Both the position numbers and the translations under genes were made by a program. Below the pieces are notes generated by a model. It was not told where the DNA came from. It made no database searches and saw only the letters and a program-made list of their open reading frames with translations. Positions 1 to 8,096 of a DNA stretch of 15,039 nt are shown here, in pieces; the first letter of the stretch is position 1; each line of letters starts with the position of its first letter. This DNA comes from an uncultured Dorea sp. (lineage in GTDB: Bacteria > Bacillota > Clostridia > Lachnospirales > Lachnospiraceae): contig CAQNVT010000050.1 in NCBI GenBank assembly GCA_948844705.1, forward strand, positions 1 to 15,039, written 5' to 3'.

Positions 1-2174
1 ATTATCTGGCCAGGCGTGATGCCGAGTGGATGGGGCAGATCCATGAATTCCTGGGCCTGACCGTCGGCGTTGTACTTAACAGTATGGACAGCGACGAGAG
101 ACGCGAGGCATATAACTGTGATATCACCTATGTGACAAATAATGAGCTGGGATTTGATTACCTGCGCGACAATATGGTAATCTACAAGGAGCGCCTTGTG
201 CAGAGGGGCCTCAAATATGCGATCATTGACGAGGTGGACTCGGTTCTTATTGACGAGGCCAGGACTCCTCTTATCATATCCGGGCAGAGCGGGAAATCTA
301 CGAAGCTCTATGAGGCCTGCGATATCCTTGCGCGCCAGCTGGAGCGGGGTGAGGCCAGCGGAGAATTCAGCAAGATGAACGCTATTATGGGTGAGGATAT
401 CGAAGAGACCGGAGATTTTATTGTAAACGAGAAAGAAAAGAATATCAATCTTACCGAGGACGGTGTAAAGAAGGTCGAGCGGTTCTTCCATCTTGAAAAT
501 CTTGCCGATCCGGAGAACCTTGAGATACAGCACAATATTATTCTGGCGCTGCGTGCGCATAACCTGATGTTCAAGGATCAGGATTATGTGGTAAAGGAAG
601 ATCAGGTCCTTATCGTAGACGAGTTTACCGGACGTATCATGCCGGGACGGCGTTATTCTGACGGCCTTCATCAGGCTATCGAGGCAAAGGAGCATGTGAA
701 GGTAAAGAGAGAGAGCAGGACGCTTGCTACCATCACCTTCCAGAACCTGTTTAATAAATTTGGCAAAAAGGCAGGCATGACGGGTACTGCCCTTACAGAG
801 GAAAAGGAATTCCGCGAGATATACGGAATGGACGTAATAGAGATTCCTACGAATGTTCCGGTTATCCGTAAGGATCTGGAGGATGTGGTATATAAGACGC
901 AGCGTGAGAAGTTTAAAGCCGTATGCGACGAGATCGAGGCAGCCCATGCGAAGCATCAGCCGGTCCTTGTAGGTACGATCACGATCGAGAATTCGGAGCT
1001 CTTAAGCGGCATGCTTAAAAAGCGGGGCATTAAGCATAATGTCCTGAATGCAAAGTTCCATGAGATGGAGGCAGAGATCGTTGCGCAGGCCGGCATCCAT
1101 GATGCGGTGACCATCGCTACGAATATGGCAGGCCGTGGTACGGATATTAAGCTGGATGACGAGGCGAAGGCGGCCGGAGGCCTTAAGATCATCGGTACGG
1201 AGAGACATGAATCCAGACGTATCGACAATCAGCTGCGGGGGCGTTCCGGACGGCAGGGAGATCCGGGAGAGTCAAGGTTCTACATTGCCCTTGAGGATGA
1301 TCTGATGCGTTTGTTCGGCTCTGAGAGACTGATGGGCGTGTTTGAAGCTCTGGGAGTGGAAGAGGGTGAGCAGATCCAGCATAAGATGCTGTCGAGCGCC
1401 ATCGAAAAAGCACAGCAGAAAATAGAGAGCAATAACTTTGGAATACGTAAGAACCTGCTTGATTATGACCAGGTTATGAATGAGCAGAGGGAGATCATCT
1501 ATGAGGAGAGACGCCGTGTGCTTGACGGTGAGAATATGCGGGATTCTATTTTCCATATGATCAATGACTATGTGGAAAATGTGGTGGATGCAGAGATCTC
1601 CGCAGATACGGATTATGAGGACTGGAATCTTCCGGCGCTTAACCGGAGTATCTTTTCCGTGATCCCGATGGCCCCTGTTACGGCAGATGAAGTAAAAAAG
1701 ATGAGCCAGAAGGAGCTTAAGCATATGCTTAAAGAACGGGCGGCAAAGGCATATGAAGCAAAAGAAGCCGAATTTCCTGAGCCGGAGCATATCCGTGAGA
1801 TCGAGCGTGTAATACTTCTCAAGGTGATCGACGCAAAATGGATGGCTCATATCGACGATATGGATCAGCTGAGACAGGGAATCGGACTCCAGGCGTACGG
1901 AAACAGGGATCCGAAGGTCGAGTATAAGATGCTGGGATATGATATGTTCGGAGAGATGACCAGGGGAATTACGGAGGATACGATACGTACGCTGTTCCAT
2001 ATCCGGATCGAGCAGAAGGTGGAGCGGGAGCAGGTGGCAAAAGTAACAGGAACAAATAAGGATGACAGCGCCGTGCGCGCACCGAAGAAGCGGGCGGAGA
2101 AAAAAATTTATCCGAATGATCCGTGCCCGTGCGGAAGCGGTAAGAAATATAAGCAGTGCTGCGGACGCAGATAG
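1..2174 (+). CDS. secA: Preprotein translocase ATPase SecA, 5'-truncated by window edge
   Basis: SecA is the cytosolic motor that drives unfolded preproteins through SecYEG using ATP. The reading frame is open from base 3 ([11 protein letters not shown]...) with no start in the window. About 723 residues are present, so roughly the first 130, including the Walker A loop, lie upstream; the internal ATG at base 30 is not the start. Visible motifs in order are the [11 protein letters not shown]alker B/DEAD segment (about 228-260), the [21 protein letters not shown] preprotein cross-linking region split around 620-690, [10 protein letters not shown] (about 775-800), [12 protein letters not shown] (about 1120-1155), the [13 protein letters not shown] arginine-finger motif (about 1231-1268), the scaffold/wing region [21 protein letters not shown] (about 1840-1905), and a C-terminal SEC-C zinc motif [14 protein letters not shown] (about 2122-2166) that binds SecB or ribosomes. 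The gene stops 39 nt before prfB, a neighbour pairing common in Firmicutes. Identification is secure. Confidence 0.97.
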   Translation, partial: YLARRDAEWMGQIHEFLGLTVGVVLNSMDSDERREAYNCDITYVTNNELGFDYLRDNMVIYKERLVQRGLKYAIIDEVDSVLIDEARTPLIISGQSGKSTKLYEACDILARQLERGEASGEFSKMNAIMGEDIEETGDFIVNEKEKNINLTEDGVKKVERFFHLENLADPENLEIQHNIILALRAHNLMFKDQDYVVKEDQVLIVDEFTGRIMPGRRYSDGLHQAIEAKEHVKVKRESRTLATITFQNLFNKFGKKAGMTGTALTEEKEFREIYGMDVIEIPTNVPVIRKDLEDVVYKTQREKFKAVCDEIEAAHAKHQPVLVGTITIENSELLSGMLKKRGIKHNVLNAKFHEMEAEIVAQAGIHDAVTIATNMAGRGTDIKLDDEAKAAGGLKIIGTERHESRRIDNQLRGRSGRQGDPGESRFYIALEDDLMRLFGSERLMGVFEALGVEEGEQIQHKMLSSAIEKAQQKIESNNFGIRKNLLDYDQVMNEQREIIYEERRRVLDGENMRDSIFHMINDYVENVVDAEISADTDYEDWNLPALNRSIFSVIPMAPVTADEVKKMSQKELKHMLKERAAKAYEAKEAEFPEPEHIREIERVILLKVIDAKWMAHIDDMDQLRQGIGLQAYGNRDPKVEYKMLGYDMFGEMTRGITEDTIRTLFHIRIEQKVEREQVAKVTGTNKDDSAVRAPKKRAEKKIYPNDPCPCGSGKKYKQCCGRR

Positions 2175-2213
2175 AGGATCAGACATCATATTTATAGAAA
2201 GAGGTGACAGGAA

Positions 2214-3321
2214 GTGGTTGAGCTTGACCAGTTAAAAAGCGTGATCAGCGCTTATGAAGAACCTCTTGCCGGAATGAGGGATTCACTTTGACGTCTCTGG
2301 CAAGGAAAAGAGGATCGAGGAGCTTGAACGGAAGATAGAGGAACCGGGCTTCTGGGATAATCCCGAGGAATCTCAGAAGATCATGAAGGAATTAAAACAG
2401 CTTCAGGAGCTTGCAAAAAGGATCCAGGCGCTGTATACCTCATATGAGGATATGCAGCTTCTGATCGAGATGGGATATGAGGAAAATGATACGTCTGTTA
2501 TAAATGAGATTGAAGCAGAGCTTAAGGAGTTTGAGAATGGTTTTGAAAATCTCAGGATCCAGACGCTTCTTTCCGGCGAGTATGACGGCTGCAACGCGAT
2601 CGTGACGCTTCATGCCGGAGCAGGAGGCACGGAATCCTGTGACTGGGCGGGCATGCTTTACCGCATGTACAGCCGATGGGCAGAAAAAAAGGGCTTTTCC
2701 ATCCAGGTGCTTGATTATCTGGACGGAGATATTACTGGGATAAAGACCGTAACCTTTGAGGTGAACGGTGAGAATGCATATGGATATTTGAAGTCAGAGA
2801 AGGGAGTACACCGTCTGGTCCGCATTTCTCCGTTTAATGCGGCGGGCAAGAGGCAGACGTCCTTTGCTTCCTGCGACGTGGTTCCGGATATTGAGGATGA
2901 GATCGATATTGAGATCGCGGAGGATGAGCTTAAGATCGATACCTACCGCGCAAGCGGGGCGGGCGGACAGCATGTTAATAAGACCTCGTCGGCGATCCGG
3001 ATTACGCATCTTCCCACGGGAATCGTAGTGCAGTGTCAGAACGAGCGCTCGCAGCATTTCAACAAGGAAAAGGCGATGCAGATGCTGAAGGTAAAGCTGA
3101 AGCTTATGAAGGAGCAGGAGCAGGCGGAAAGAGTGTCGGATATCCGCGGCGAAGTAAAAGAGATCGGATTCGGCAATCAGATACGCTCCTATGTTATGCA
3201 GCCGTATACGCTTGTCAAGGATCACAGAACGAATACGGAGAGCGGCAATGTGACGGCGGTGATGGACGGCAGCATAGATTTGTTTATAAATGCATATTTA
3301 AAGATGACTGTAAATGGTTAA
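2214..3321 (+). CDS. prfB: Peptide chain release factor 2 (programmed +1 frameshift)
   Basis: RF2 recognises UGA and UAA in the ribosomal A site and triggers peptidyl-tRNA hydrolysis. Translation starts at GTG 2214, preceded by GAGGTGA (2201-2207); an in-frame TGA lies just upstream at 2205, so no longer start exists. Twenty-five codons are read (VVELDQLKSV...GMRDSL, first residue as fMet) to an in-frame TGA at 2289-2291, where the ribosome slips +1 and continues with GAC at 2290. The joined product is 368 residues, normal for RF2. After joining, the stop-codon-reading SPF tripeptide falls at residues 205-207 and the catalytic GGQ at 250-252, the same numbering as in E. coli RF2, which strongly supports both the start and the frameshift. 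A conventional single-frame call would begin at ATG 2383 and lose the first 56 residues. Followed 15 nt later by hom. Confidence 0.96.
2277..2292 (+). promoter_or_regulatory. prfB: prfB programmed +1 frameshift site
   Basis: The slippery sequence CTT TGA C (2286-2292) is the canonical RF2 autoregulatory site: a P-site Leu-tRNA on CUU slips to UUU while UGA waits in the A site, and low RF2 favours slipping. The upstream Shine-Dalgarno-like stimulator is AGGG (2277-2280), starting at the same distance from CUU as the E. coli AGGGGG, but its last two bases are AT instead of GG. The downstream C after UGA, which weakens termination, is present. The mechanism is established for the family; the efficiency here is unknown. 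Confidence 0.95.
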
Positions 3322-3336
3322 AAGGGAGGGACAAAC

Positions 3337-4566
3337 GTGATAAATATAGCAGTGATGGGTTATGGTACAGTGGGTTCGGGTGTTGTGGAGGTCATCAATA
3401 CGAACGGTGCCAGGATCAATCAGAGGATCGGCGAGGAGCTGAATGTGAAATATGTCCTGGATCTCAGAGATTTTCCGGGAGATCCGGTGCAGGAAAAGAT
3501 TATACATGATTTTGACACGATCATAAATGATGAGGATGTTAAAATCGTAGTAGAGGTCATGGGAGGCATTGAGCCTGCCTATACATTTGTAAAGAAAAGC
3601 CTGCAGGCAGGAAAAAGCGTGGCTACTTCAAATAAGGCGCTGGTGGCGAAGCACGGTGCGGAGCTTTTGTCTATTGCCAAGGAGCATAACATTAATTTTC
3701 TGTTCGAGGCAAGCGTCGGGGGCGGCATTCCGATCATCCGGCCGCTGAATTCGTCTCTTACGGCTGATGAGATTGAAGAAATTACGGGTATTTTAAACGG
3801 TACTACGAACTATATGCTCACGAAAATGTTTTATGAGGGCGCCGATTATGATACTGTGCTTAAGGAGGCTCAGGCGAACGGCTACGCGGAGCGCAATCCG
3901 GAGGCAGACGTGGAGGGATATGATGCCTGCAGAAAGATTGCCATACTGTCCTCTTTGATTTCGGGGCAGCAGGTGGATTTTGAAGATATTTACTGTGAGG
4001 GAATTACAGAGGTCACTGTCGAGGATATGAAATATGCGAAAGCGATGGGAACAACGATTAAGCTGCTCGCATCCAGCAAGCGCCACGGAAAGCATCTTCA
4101 TGCGATCGTGGCTCCGTGCATGCTCTATCCGGAGCATCCGCTTTACAATGTAAACGGAGTGTTTAATTCCATCTTCGTTCACGGCAATGTGCTGGGGGAT
4201 GCCATGTTTTACGGAAGCGGAGCAGGAAAGCTTCCGACGGCAAGTGCGGTTGTGGCGGACGTGGTAGATGCTGCAAAGCATCTGAACAGGAATATTATGA
4301 CTATGTGGGATCAGGAAAAGCTTAAACTTGAGGATAAGGCAGGGGCAAAGAGACGCTTCTTTATCCGGATGAAGGGCGACGCGCAGGAGATGCTTTCGGA
4401 GCTTAAGTACTCCTTCGGAGAAATCGAGATTATCCGTGTAGACGGTCTTGAAGGTGAGTTTGGCTTTGTGACTCCGGTTATGATGGAGGGAGATTATGAT
4501 ACAAGGGCCAGGAGCTATGAGGGTCAGATCCTGCACATGATACGTATAGAGGATCAGAAGGGATAG
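3337..4566 (+). CDS. hom: Homoserine dehydrogenase
   Basis: Reduces aspartate-4-semialdehyde to homoserine with NAD(P)H, the branch point towards threonine and methionine. Start is GTG 3337, preceded by AAGGGAGGG (3322-3330) directly after the prfB stop. The 409-residue product shows the N-terminal Rossmann loop GYGTVGSG (residues 8-15), the family signature GILNGTTNYMLTKM beginning at residue 151, and the catalytic segment NPEADVEGYDACRKIAIL. Residues from about 338 to the end (RRFFIRMKGD...EGQILHMIRIED) form the C-terminal ACT-like domain that usually gives threonine feedback control. Length fits the three-domain monofunctional class (B. subtilis Hom is slightly longer). It lies 11 nt upstream of the apgM-like gene and in the same run as lysC, so the operon feeds the aspartate family pathway. 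Identification is secure; whether threonine inhibits it is inference. Confidence 0.95.
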   Translation: MINIAVMGYGTVGSGVVEVINTNGARINQRIGEELNVKYVLDLRDFPGDPVQEKIIHDFDTIINDEDVKIVVEVMGGIEPAYTFVKKSLQAGKSVATSNKALVAKHGAELLSIAKEHNINFLFEASVGGGIPIIRPLNSSLTADEIEEITGILNGTTNYMLTKMFYEGADYDTVLKEAQANGYAERNPEADVEGYDACRKIAILSSLISGQQVDFEDIYCEGITEVTVEDMKYAKAMGTTIKLLASSKRHGKHLHAIVAPCMLYPEHPLYNVNGVFNSIFVHGNVLGDAMFYGSGAGKLPTASAVVADVVDAAKHLNRNIMTMWDQEKLKLEDKAGAKRRFFIRMKGDAQEMLSELKYSFGEIEIIRVDGLEGEFGFVTPVMMEGDYDTRARSYEGQILHMIRIEDQKG

Positions 4567-4577
4567 GAGACAGGCAA

Positions 4578-5789
4578 ATGAAATATGTAGTAATACTAAG
4601 TGACGGGATGGCAGGGAGGCCTCTCCCTGAGCTTGGAGGGAGGACTACCTTAGAGGCGGCAGATACCCCGGTTATGGATGAGCTTTCCAGGGTTTCGGAG
4701 CTCGGGACGGCGTCCATGGTGCCGGAAGGCATGGCGCCGGGAAGCGATACGGCAAATCTGGCAGTGATGGGATATGACCCGAAGATCTATTATACGGGCC
4801 GTTCACCGCTTGAGGCACTTAGTATCGGTGTCGGTATGGAGGATACGGATGTGTCCTTCAGGTGTAATCTCGTGACCTTAAGCGAGGAGGAAGGCCCCTA
4901 TGAGGAACGCACGATCATAGACCACAGCTCCGGCGAAATCAGTACAGAGGATGCGGCAGTGCTTATAAAAGCGCTTAAGGAAGGGCTCGGAAGAGAAGGC
5001 TATGACTTTTATACGGGGACCAGCTACCGTCATCTTCTGATACAGAAGCATGGCGCCCTCTCAGAGCTTACTCCTCCCCATGACATATTGACAAGACGGA
5101 TCGGGGAGTTTCTTCCGGCAGATCCGGTGCTCTTTGAAATGATGAAAAAAAGCTATGATATTCTGGAAAATCATCCGCTTAATGTAAGCCGGAGGGAAAA
5201 AGGGTTAAGGCCCGCAAACTCCGCATGGTTCTGGGGAGCGGGCAGGAAACCCGTTCTTACCTCATTTGAGGAGAGGACAGGTAAGAAGGGCGTTATGATC
5301 TCGGCGGTGGATCTGCTGAAGGGAATCGCGGCAGGCGCCGGAATGAAGCGCGTGATCGTAGAGGGAGCCAACGGAGGCCTTCATACGAATTATGCGGGAA
5401 AGGCGCAGGCAGCGGTAAAGGCTCTGACACGGGACGGATATGATTTCGCCTATATACATATAGAAGCTCCGGATGAGATGGGGCATCAGGGGCTTATAGA
5501 GGATAAGATTTCTGCGATCGAACACGTGGACAGAGAGGTGCTTAAGGCCGTAACAGACGGCCTTGAGGGTGCCGGGGAGGATTACAGGCTTCTGCTTCTT
5601 CCGGATCATCCCACACCGATCGAGCTGCGTACCCACACAGGGGATGCGGTGCCCTACCTCTTATATGACAGTACCGCAAAGCAGGAGAACGGTACGGTAT
5701 ATAATGAAAAAACCGCCGCTCAGACCGGAAAAAACTGGCCGGATGGCTATAAGCTGCTCGGACATTTACTACAGGAGGATATATGCTAA
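4578..5789 (+). CDS. apgM: ApgM-like alkaline-phosphatase-superfamily enzyme; candidate homoserine kinase analogue
   Basis: This 403-residue protein belongs to the archaeal-type cofactor-independent phosphoglycerate mutase family (COG3635). Visible metal- and phosphate-binding elements are VVILSDGMAG (Asp9), the nucleophile loop GSDTANLAVMGYDP with Ser56, DHSSGEIS, YRHLL, IEAPDEMGHQG and LLPDHPTPIELRTHTGD, which together give the two-metal site of the alkaline phosphatase fold. Start ATG 4578 is preceded by AGGAG (4565-4569), overlapping the hom stop. A subset of this family has been proposed, from gene context, to act as a non-orthologous homoserine kinase (TIGR02535, 'proposed homoserine kinase'). 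Lying between hom and lysC fits that role better than glycolysis. The end overlaps lysC by 7 nt, implying translational coupling. The family is certain; the substrate (3-phosphoglycerate or homoserine) cannot be decided from sequence alone. Confidence 0.85.
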   Translation: MKYVVILSDGMAGRPLPELGGRTTLEAADTPVMDELSRVSELGTASMVPEGMAPGSDTANLAVMGYDPKIYYTGRSPLEALSIGVGMEDTDVSFRCNLVTLSEEEGPYEERTIIDHSSGEISTEDAAVLIKALKEGLGREGYDFYTGTSYRHLLIQKHGALSELTPPHDILTRRIGEFLPADPVLFEMMKKSYDILENHPLNVSRREKGLRPANSAWFWGAGRKPVLTSFEERTGKKGVMISAVDLLKGIAAGAGMKRVIVEGANGGLHTNYAGKAQAAVKALTRDGYDFAYIHIEAPDEMGHQGLIEDKISAIEHVDREVLKAVTDGLEGAGEDYRLLLLPDHPTPIELRTHTGDAVPYLLYDSTAKQENGTVYNEKTAAQTGKNWPDGYKLLGHLLQEDIC

Positions 5790-6991
5790 TCGTAAAAAAG
5801 TTCGGCGGCAGCTCCGTCGCAAATAAAGAAAGGATTTTTAATGTAGCAAACCGCTGTATCGCGGATTATAAAGCGGGTCATGATGTGGTGGTCGTTTTGT
5901 CCGCCATGGGGGATACGACAGACGAGCTGATCGCACTGGCCGAGAGTATTAACCCGAAGGCGAAGAAGCGGGAGCTGGATATGCTTCTTACAACGGGAGA
6001 GCAGGTGTCGGTAGCACTTATGGCCATGGCAATGCAGTCGCTTGATGTGCCGGCAGTATCCTTAAATGCTTTCCAGGTGATGATGCATTCAACCTCACGC
6101 CACGGAAATGCGAGGTTTAAGCGTGTAGATACGAAGCGGATTCTGCATGAGCTGGATTCCAGAAGGATCGTGATCGTGACAGGCTTTCAGGGAGTGAATA
6201 AATATGAGGATATCACGACTCTCGGAAGAGGAGGGTCTGATACTACGGCAGTGGCTCTTGCAGCAGTGCTTCACGCGGATAAATGTGAGATTTACACGGA
6301 TGTAGACGGGGTTTATACAGCAGACCCGCGTGTCGTGAAAAATGCCAGAAAGCTTGACGTTATTACATACGATGAGATGCTGGAGCTGGCGAGTCTCGGA
6401 GCGAGAGTGCTTCATAACCGTTCCGTGGAAATGGCAAAAAAATATAATGTAGAGCTGGTAGTGCGTTCCAGTCTGAATGATTCGGAAGGAACAGTAGTCA
6501 AGGAGGCATCGAATATGGAAAAAATGTTAGTGACCGGTGTTGCGGCCGACAAAAATACCGTCAGGATTTCAGTGATAGGAGTGGAGGATAAGCCGGGAAC
6601 AGCATTCCGTATCTTTGATACTCTGGCAAAAAATAATATTAATGTAGATATTATCCTGCAGTCTGTGGGACGCGGGGGAACAAAGGATATCTCCTTTACA
6701 GTGGCGGGGGACGATCTGGAAAATGCACTTAAGATACTTGAGTCTAACAAAGAAAGGCTCACGATACAGGAGATTACGTATAACGAAAATGTGGCGAAGC
6801 TTTCGGTGGTGGGAGCAGGTATGATGAGTAATCCGGGAGTGGCCGCAAGGATGTTCGAAGCGTTGTATAATTCCCATATTAATATCAATATGATATCAAC
6901 ATCAGAGATCAGGATCACTGTTCTTGTGGCAGAAAAGGATATCGATAAGGCGATGAACGCCGTACATGACGGATTTGCCGTTCCGGAATAA
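5783..6991 (+). CDS. lysC: Aspartate kinase (monofunctional, two ACT domains)
   Basis: Phosphorylates L-aspartate, the first step towards lysine, threonine and methionine. Start ATG 5783 has AGGAGG at 5773-5778 and overlaps the end of the apgM-like gene. The 402-residue protein carries the KFGGSS nucleotide/substrate loop (residues 6-11), GFQGVN followed by LGRGGSDTTAVALA from residue 147, and EIYTDVDGVYTADPR in the kinase domain. Two ACT domains follow residue 260 (ISVIGVEDKPGTAFRIFD... and LSVVGAGMMSNPGVAARMFEAL...), the usual site of feedback inhibition by lysine and/or threonine. Length matches the B. subtilis LysC class, which makes an alpha chain plus a beta chain from an internal start; a matching internal start is seen here at Met245. 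It is the last gene of the + strand block and converges on the XRE gene after 17 nt. A 5-bp hairpin over the stop codon (6982-6996) is too weak to call a terminator. Confidence 0.96.
   Translation: MLIVKKFGGSSVANKERIFNVANRCIADYKAGHDVVVVLSAMGDTTDELIALAESINPKAKKRELDMLLTTGEQVSVALMAMAMQSLDVPAVSLNAFQVMMHSTSRHGNARFKRVDTKRILHELDSRRIVIVTGFQGVNKYEDITTLGRGGSDTTAVALAAVLHADKCEIYTDVDGVYTADPRVVKNARKLDVITYDEMLELASLGARVLHNRSVEMAKKYNVELVVRSSLNDSEGTVVKEASNMEKMLVTGVAADKNTVRISVIGVEDKPGTAFRIFDTLAKNNINVDIILQSVGRGGTKDISFTVAGDDLENALKILESNKERLTIQEITYNENVAKLSVVGAGMMSNPGVAARMFEALYNSHININMISTSEIRITVLVAEKDIDKAMNAVHDGFAVPE
6500..6517 (+). promoter_or_regulatory. lysC: Internal ribosome site and start for LysC beta subunit
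   Basis: Inside lysC a perfect AAGGAGG (6500-6506) lies 8 nt before an in-frame ATG (6515-6517, Met245). Starting there would give a 158-residue protein consisting of the two ACT domains only. This is the arrangement known for B. subtilis aspartokinase II, where the beta subunit starts at an internal codon near position 246. The sequence shows the signal; production of the beta chain is inference by homology. Confidence 0.75.
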
Positions 6992-7008
6992 CCGGATGGT
7001 CAGATTGA

Positions 7009-7437
7009 TTATTTTCTGTGCTTTTTATTGTTGAGTTCATTGCTGATAAAACCGGTAAGAATCTGCCTTGTCTCCTCGGAAAGTGAGCGGAAGTCGGAGA
7101 TAAGCTTAAGCTCATCCTTTGTCAGATAGACAGATTCGCCGGTGTCTTTACATTCCGTATAGGTGTAATAGGGACTTACCGTTTCCATCATAACGGAATC
7201 AGCGCGGGGCGTGACTGCAGGCAGAGCTTCCAGATTCACAAGGAGCAGTGCGTCAATGCTGACTTCATGGAATTGTGATAAGCGCACTAAAACATCCAGA
7301 TCAGGCGTCCTCTCACCTCGTTCATAATTCGAGTAGGCCTGTCTGGATAAATTCAGCACATCTTCCATTTCCTGCTGGCTTAATCCCCGTTTGTTTCTGA
7401 GAAAACGCAGGTTTTTAGCCAATTGTACGTTGGGCAT
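7009..7437 (-). CDS. XRE-family helix-turn-helix transcriptional regulator
   Basis: A 142-residue DNA-binding protein. Residues about 4-60 form a Cro/CI-type helix-turn-helix: LAKNLRFLRNKRGLSQQEMEDVL, then LSRQAYSNYERGERTPDLDVLVRLSQF. The remaining half (ending with YLTKDELKLISDFRSLSEETRQILTGFI) is a charged, probably helical C-terminal region common in small clostridial XRE proteins; no sensor domain is recognisable. The start is ATG at 7437, because GGAGG (complement of 7446-7450) sits 8 nt upstream; a longer reading from TTG at 7458 would begin before that ribosome site. It converges on lysC with a 17-nt gap. Its target genes are unknown; candidates are itself and the adjacent CYTH gene. 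Confidence 0.85.
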   Translation of the reverse strand: MPNVQLAKNLRFLRNKRGLSQQEMEDVLNLSRQAYSNYERGERTPDLDVLVRLSQFHEVSIDALLLVNLEALPAVTPRADSVMMETVSPYYTYTECKDTGESVYLTKDELKLISDFRSLSEETRQILTGFISNELNNKKHRK

Positions 7438-7475
7438 GCCATAATCCTCCGAAGTCAAATTTCTTCACTGGTTCT

Positions 7476-7484
7476 AGTATAGCA
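7476..7484 (-). promoter_or_regulatory. Putative extended -10 promoter of the XRE gene
   Basis: On the minus strand TGCTATACT forms an extended -10 element, TATACT (complement of 7476-7481) with an upstream TG. It lies about 26 nt before the ribosome site of the XRE gene. No good -35 hexamer is seen at 17 nt, which is tolerable for extended -10 promoters. It lies between the CYTH terminator and the regulator start, so it would let the regulator be expressed separately. Confidence 0.5.
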
Positions 7485-7526
7485 ATTTGCCCGATAAATT
7501 TCCTGATATGCATCAAAATGTAGAGA

Positions 7527-7554
7527 AATACAAAAATGCAACGAAACGTTGCAT
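7527..7554 (-). terminator. Rho-independent terminator after the CYTH gene
   Basis: A perfect inverted repeat, ATGCAACG / CGTTGCAT with a 3-nt loop (arms 7536-7543 and 7547-7554), begins 3 nt past the CYTH stop codon. On the minus strand it is followed by TTTTTGTATTT, a typical uridine tract. On the plus strand it has no T-run, so it acts in the minus direction. The stem is only 8 bp with four G-C pairs, so it may be leaky. Confidence 0.7.
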
Positions 7555-7557
7555 AAA

Positions 7558-8001
7558 TTACAGCTTGCTGAGATTACTGTTGTGATATTCACCCGAAAAT
7601 GTTACATCCTTGCCGAACCATTCCGGCGGGGTAAAGGAAAGAGCGGATGCCTCGTCCGGAAATTCGACCTCTGCGAGGATGAGAGGTGAGAGATCCCCGT
7701 CAAAAATATCCAGTTCGATCATGAGTCCTTCTTTAAGCGGAATCATGTAGCGGTGTTTTCTGATCAGCCGGCCGTCAATTTTAGGAAGCAGATGCCGGTA
7801 GGCTTCTTCGGTAAGTGGAAGGTTATATTCCTGTCTTGACATAAATCCTTTTGATTTGCAGGTAAGTTCATAGCTTTCATTGTCACGTCTTATACGGATA
7901 ACAGGGTCGGTATTCAGATATCCCTGTTCAATGATGCGGCACGGAAAATCCGTGATATTTTCCGGCAGTGCAGGGATTAAATATTTGCGCTCGATTTCCA
8001 T
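7558..8001 (-). CDS. CYTH-domain protein (triphosphate tunnel metalloenzyme)
   Basis: A 147-residue protein that begins with the family's signature ExExK, here MEIERKYLI (Glu2, Glu4, Lys6). Further tunnel-type charged residues follow in strand order: RIRRDNESYELTCKSK, RQEYNLPL, RKHRYMIP, MIELDIFDG and ILAEVEFPDE. CYTH proteins form an eight-stranded beta tunnel that binds a triphosphate with divalent metal; small stand-alone bacterial members are often inorganic triphosphatases, others adenylate cyclase- or thiamine-triphosphatase-like. A tripolyphosphatase role is plausible but not proven. Start is ATG 8001 because the ribosome site AAAGGA lies 9-10 nt upstream; a TTG at 8019 would extend it by six residues but overlaps that site. 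It has its own promoter, divergent from the DJ-1 gene, and a terminator just past its stop. Confidence 0.88.
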   Translation of the reverse strand: MEIERKYLIPALPENITDFPCRIIEQGYLNTDPVIRIRRDNESYELTCKSKGFMSRQEYNLPLTEEAYRHLLPKIDGRLIRKHRYMIPLKEGLMIELDIFDGDLSPLILAEVEFPDEASALSFTPPEWFGKDVTFSGEYHNSNLSKL

Positions 8002-8067
8002 AGGGCAGTGTCCTTTCAATCATATTTTTTTGAATGCTTTCGTTGTTATTTTAGATTTTTCAGATTA

Positions 8068-8096
8068 AGTATAATTTAGTTTACACAAAAAGTAAA
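8068..8096 (-). promoter_or_regulatory. Promoter for the CYTH gene (minus strand)
   Basis: Minus-strand TTTACT (complement of 8091-8096) and TATACT (complement of 8068-8073) are separated by exactly 17 nt, a good sigma-A-type promoter. It lies about 65 nt before the CYTH start. It is interleaved with the plus-strand promoter at 8080-8108. Confidence 0.7.

Noticed and set aside
1272..2189. Long open frame of 305 codons on the minus strand inside secA
   Set aside because: Fully antisense to strongly conserved secA sequence; composition (Leu/His/Ile/Arg rich) is typical of a shadow frame and it has no ribosome site or recognisable domain.
3033..3509. 158-codon plus-strand frame bridging prfB and hom
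   Set aside because: Overlaps both genes in another frame; translation is Gly/Arg/Ser rich and resembles no protein family.
6982..6996. Hairpin TCCGG/CCGGA over the lysC stop as a terminator
   Set aside because: Only 5 bp and no immediate T-run on either strand; more likely chance.
8070..8075. Perfect TATAAT on the plus strand before the DJ-1 gene
   Set aside because: No acceptable -35 hexamer at 16-18 nt (TATTTT at 17). The bases are better explained as part of the minus-strand -10, and the TTTACA/TAATAT pair downstream has correct spacing.
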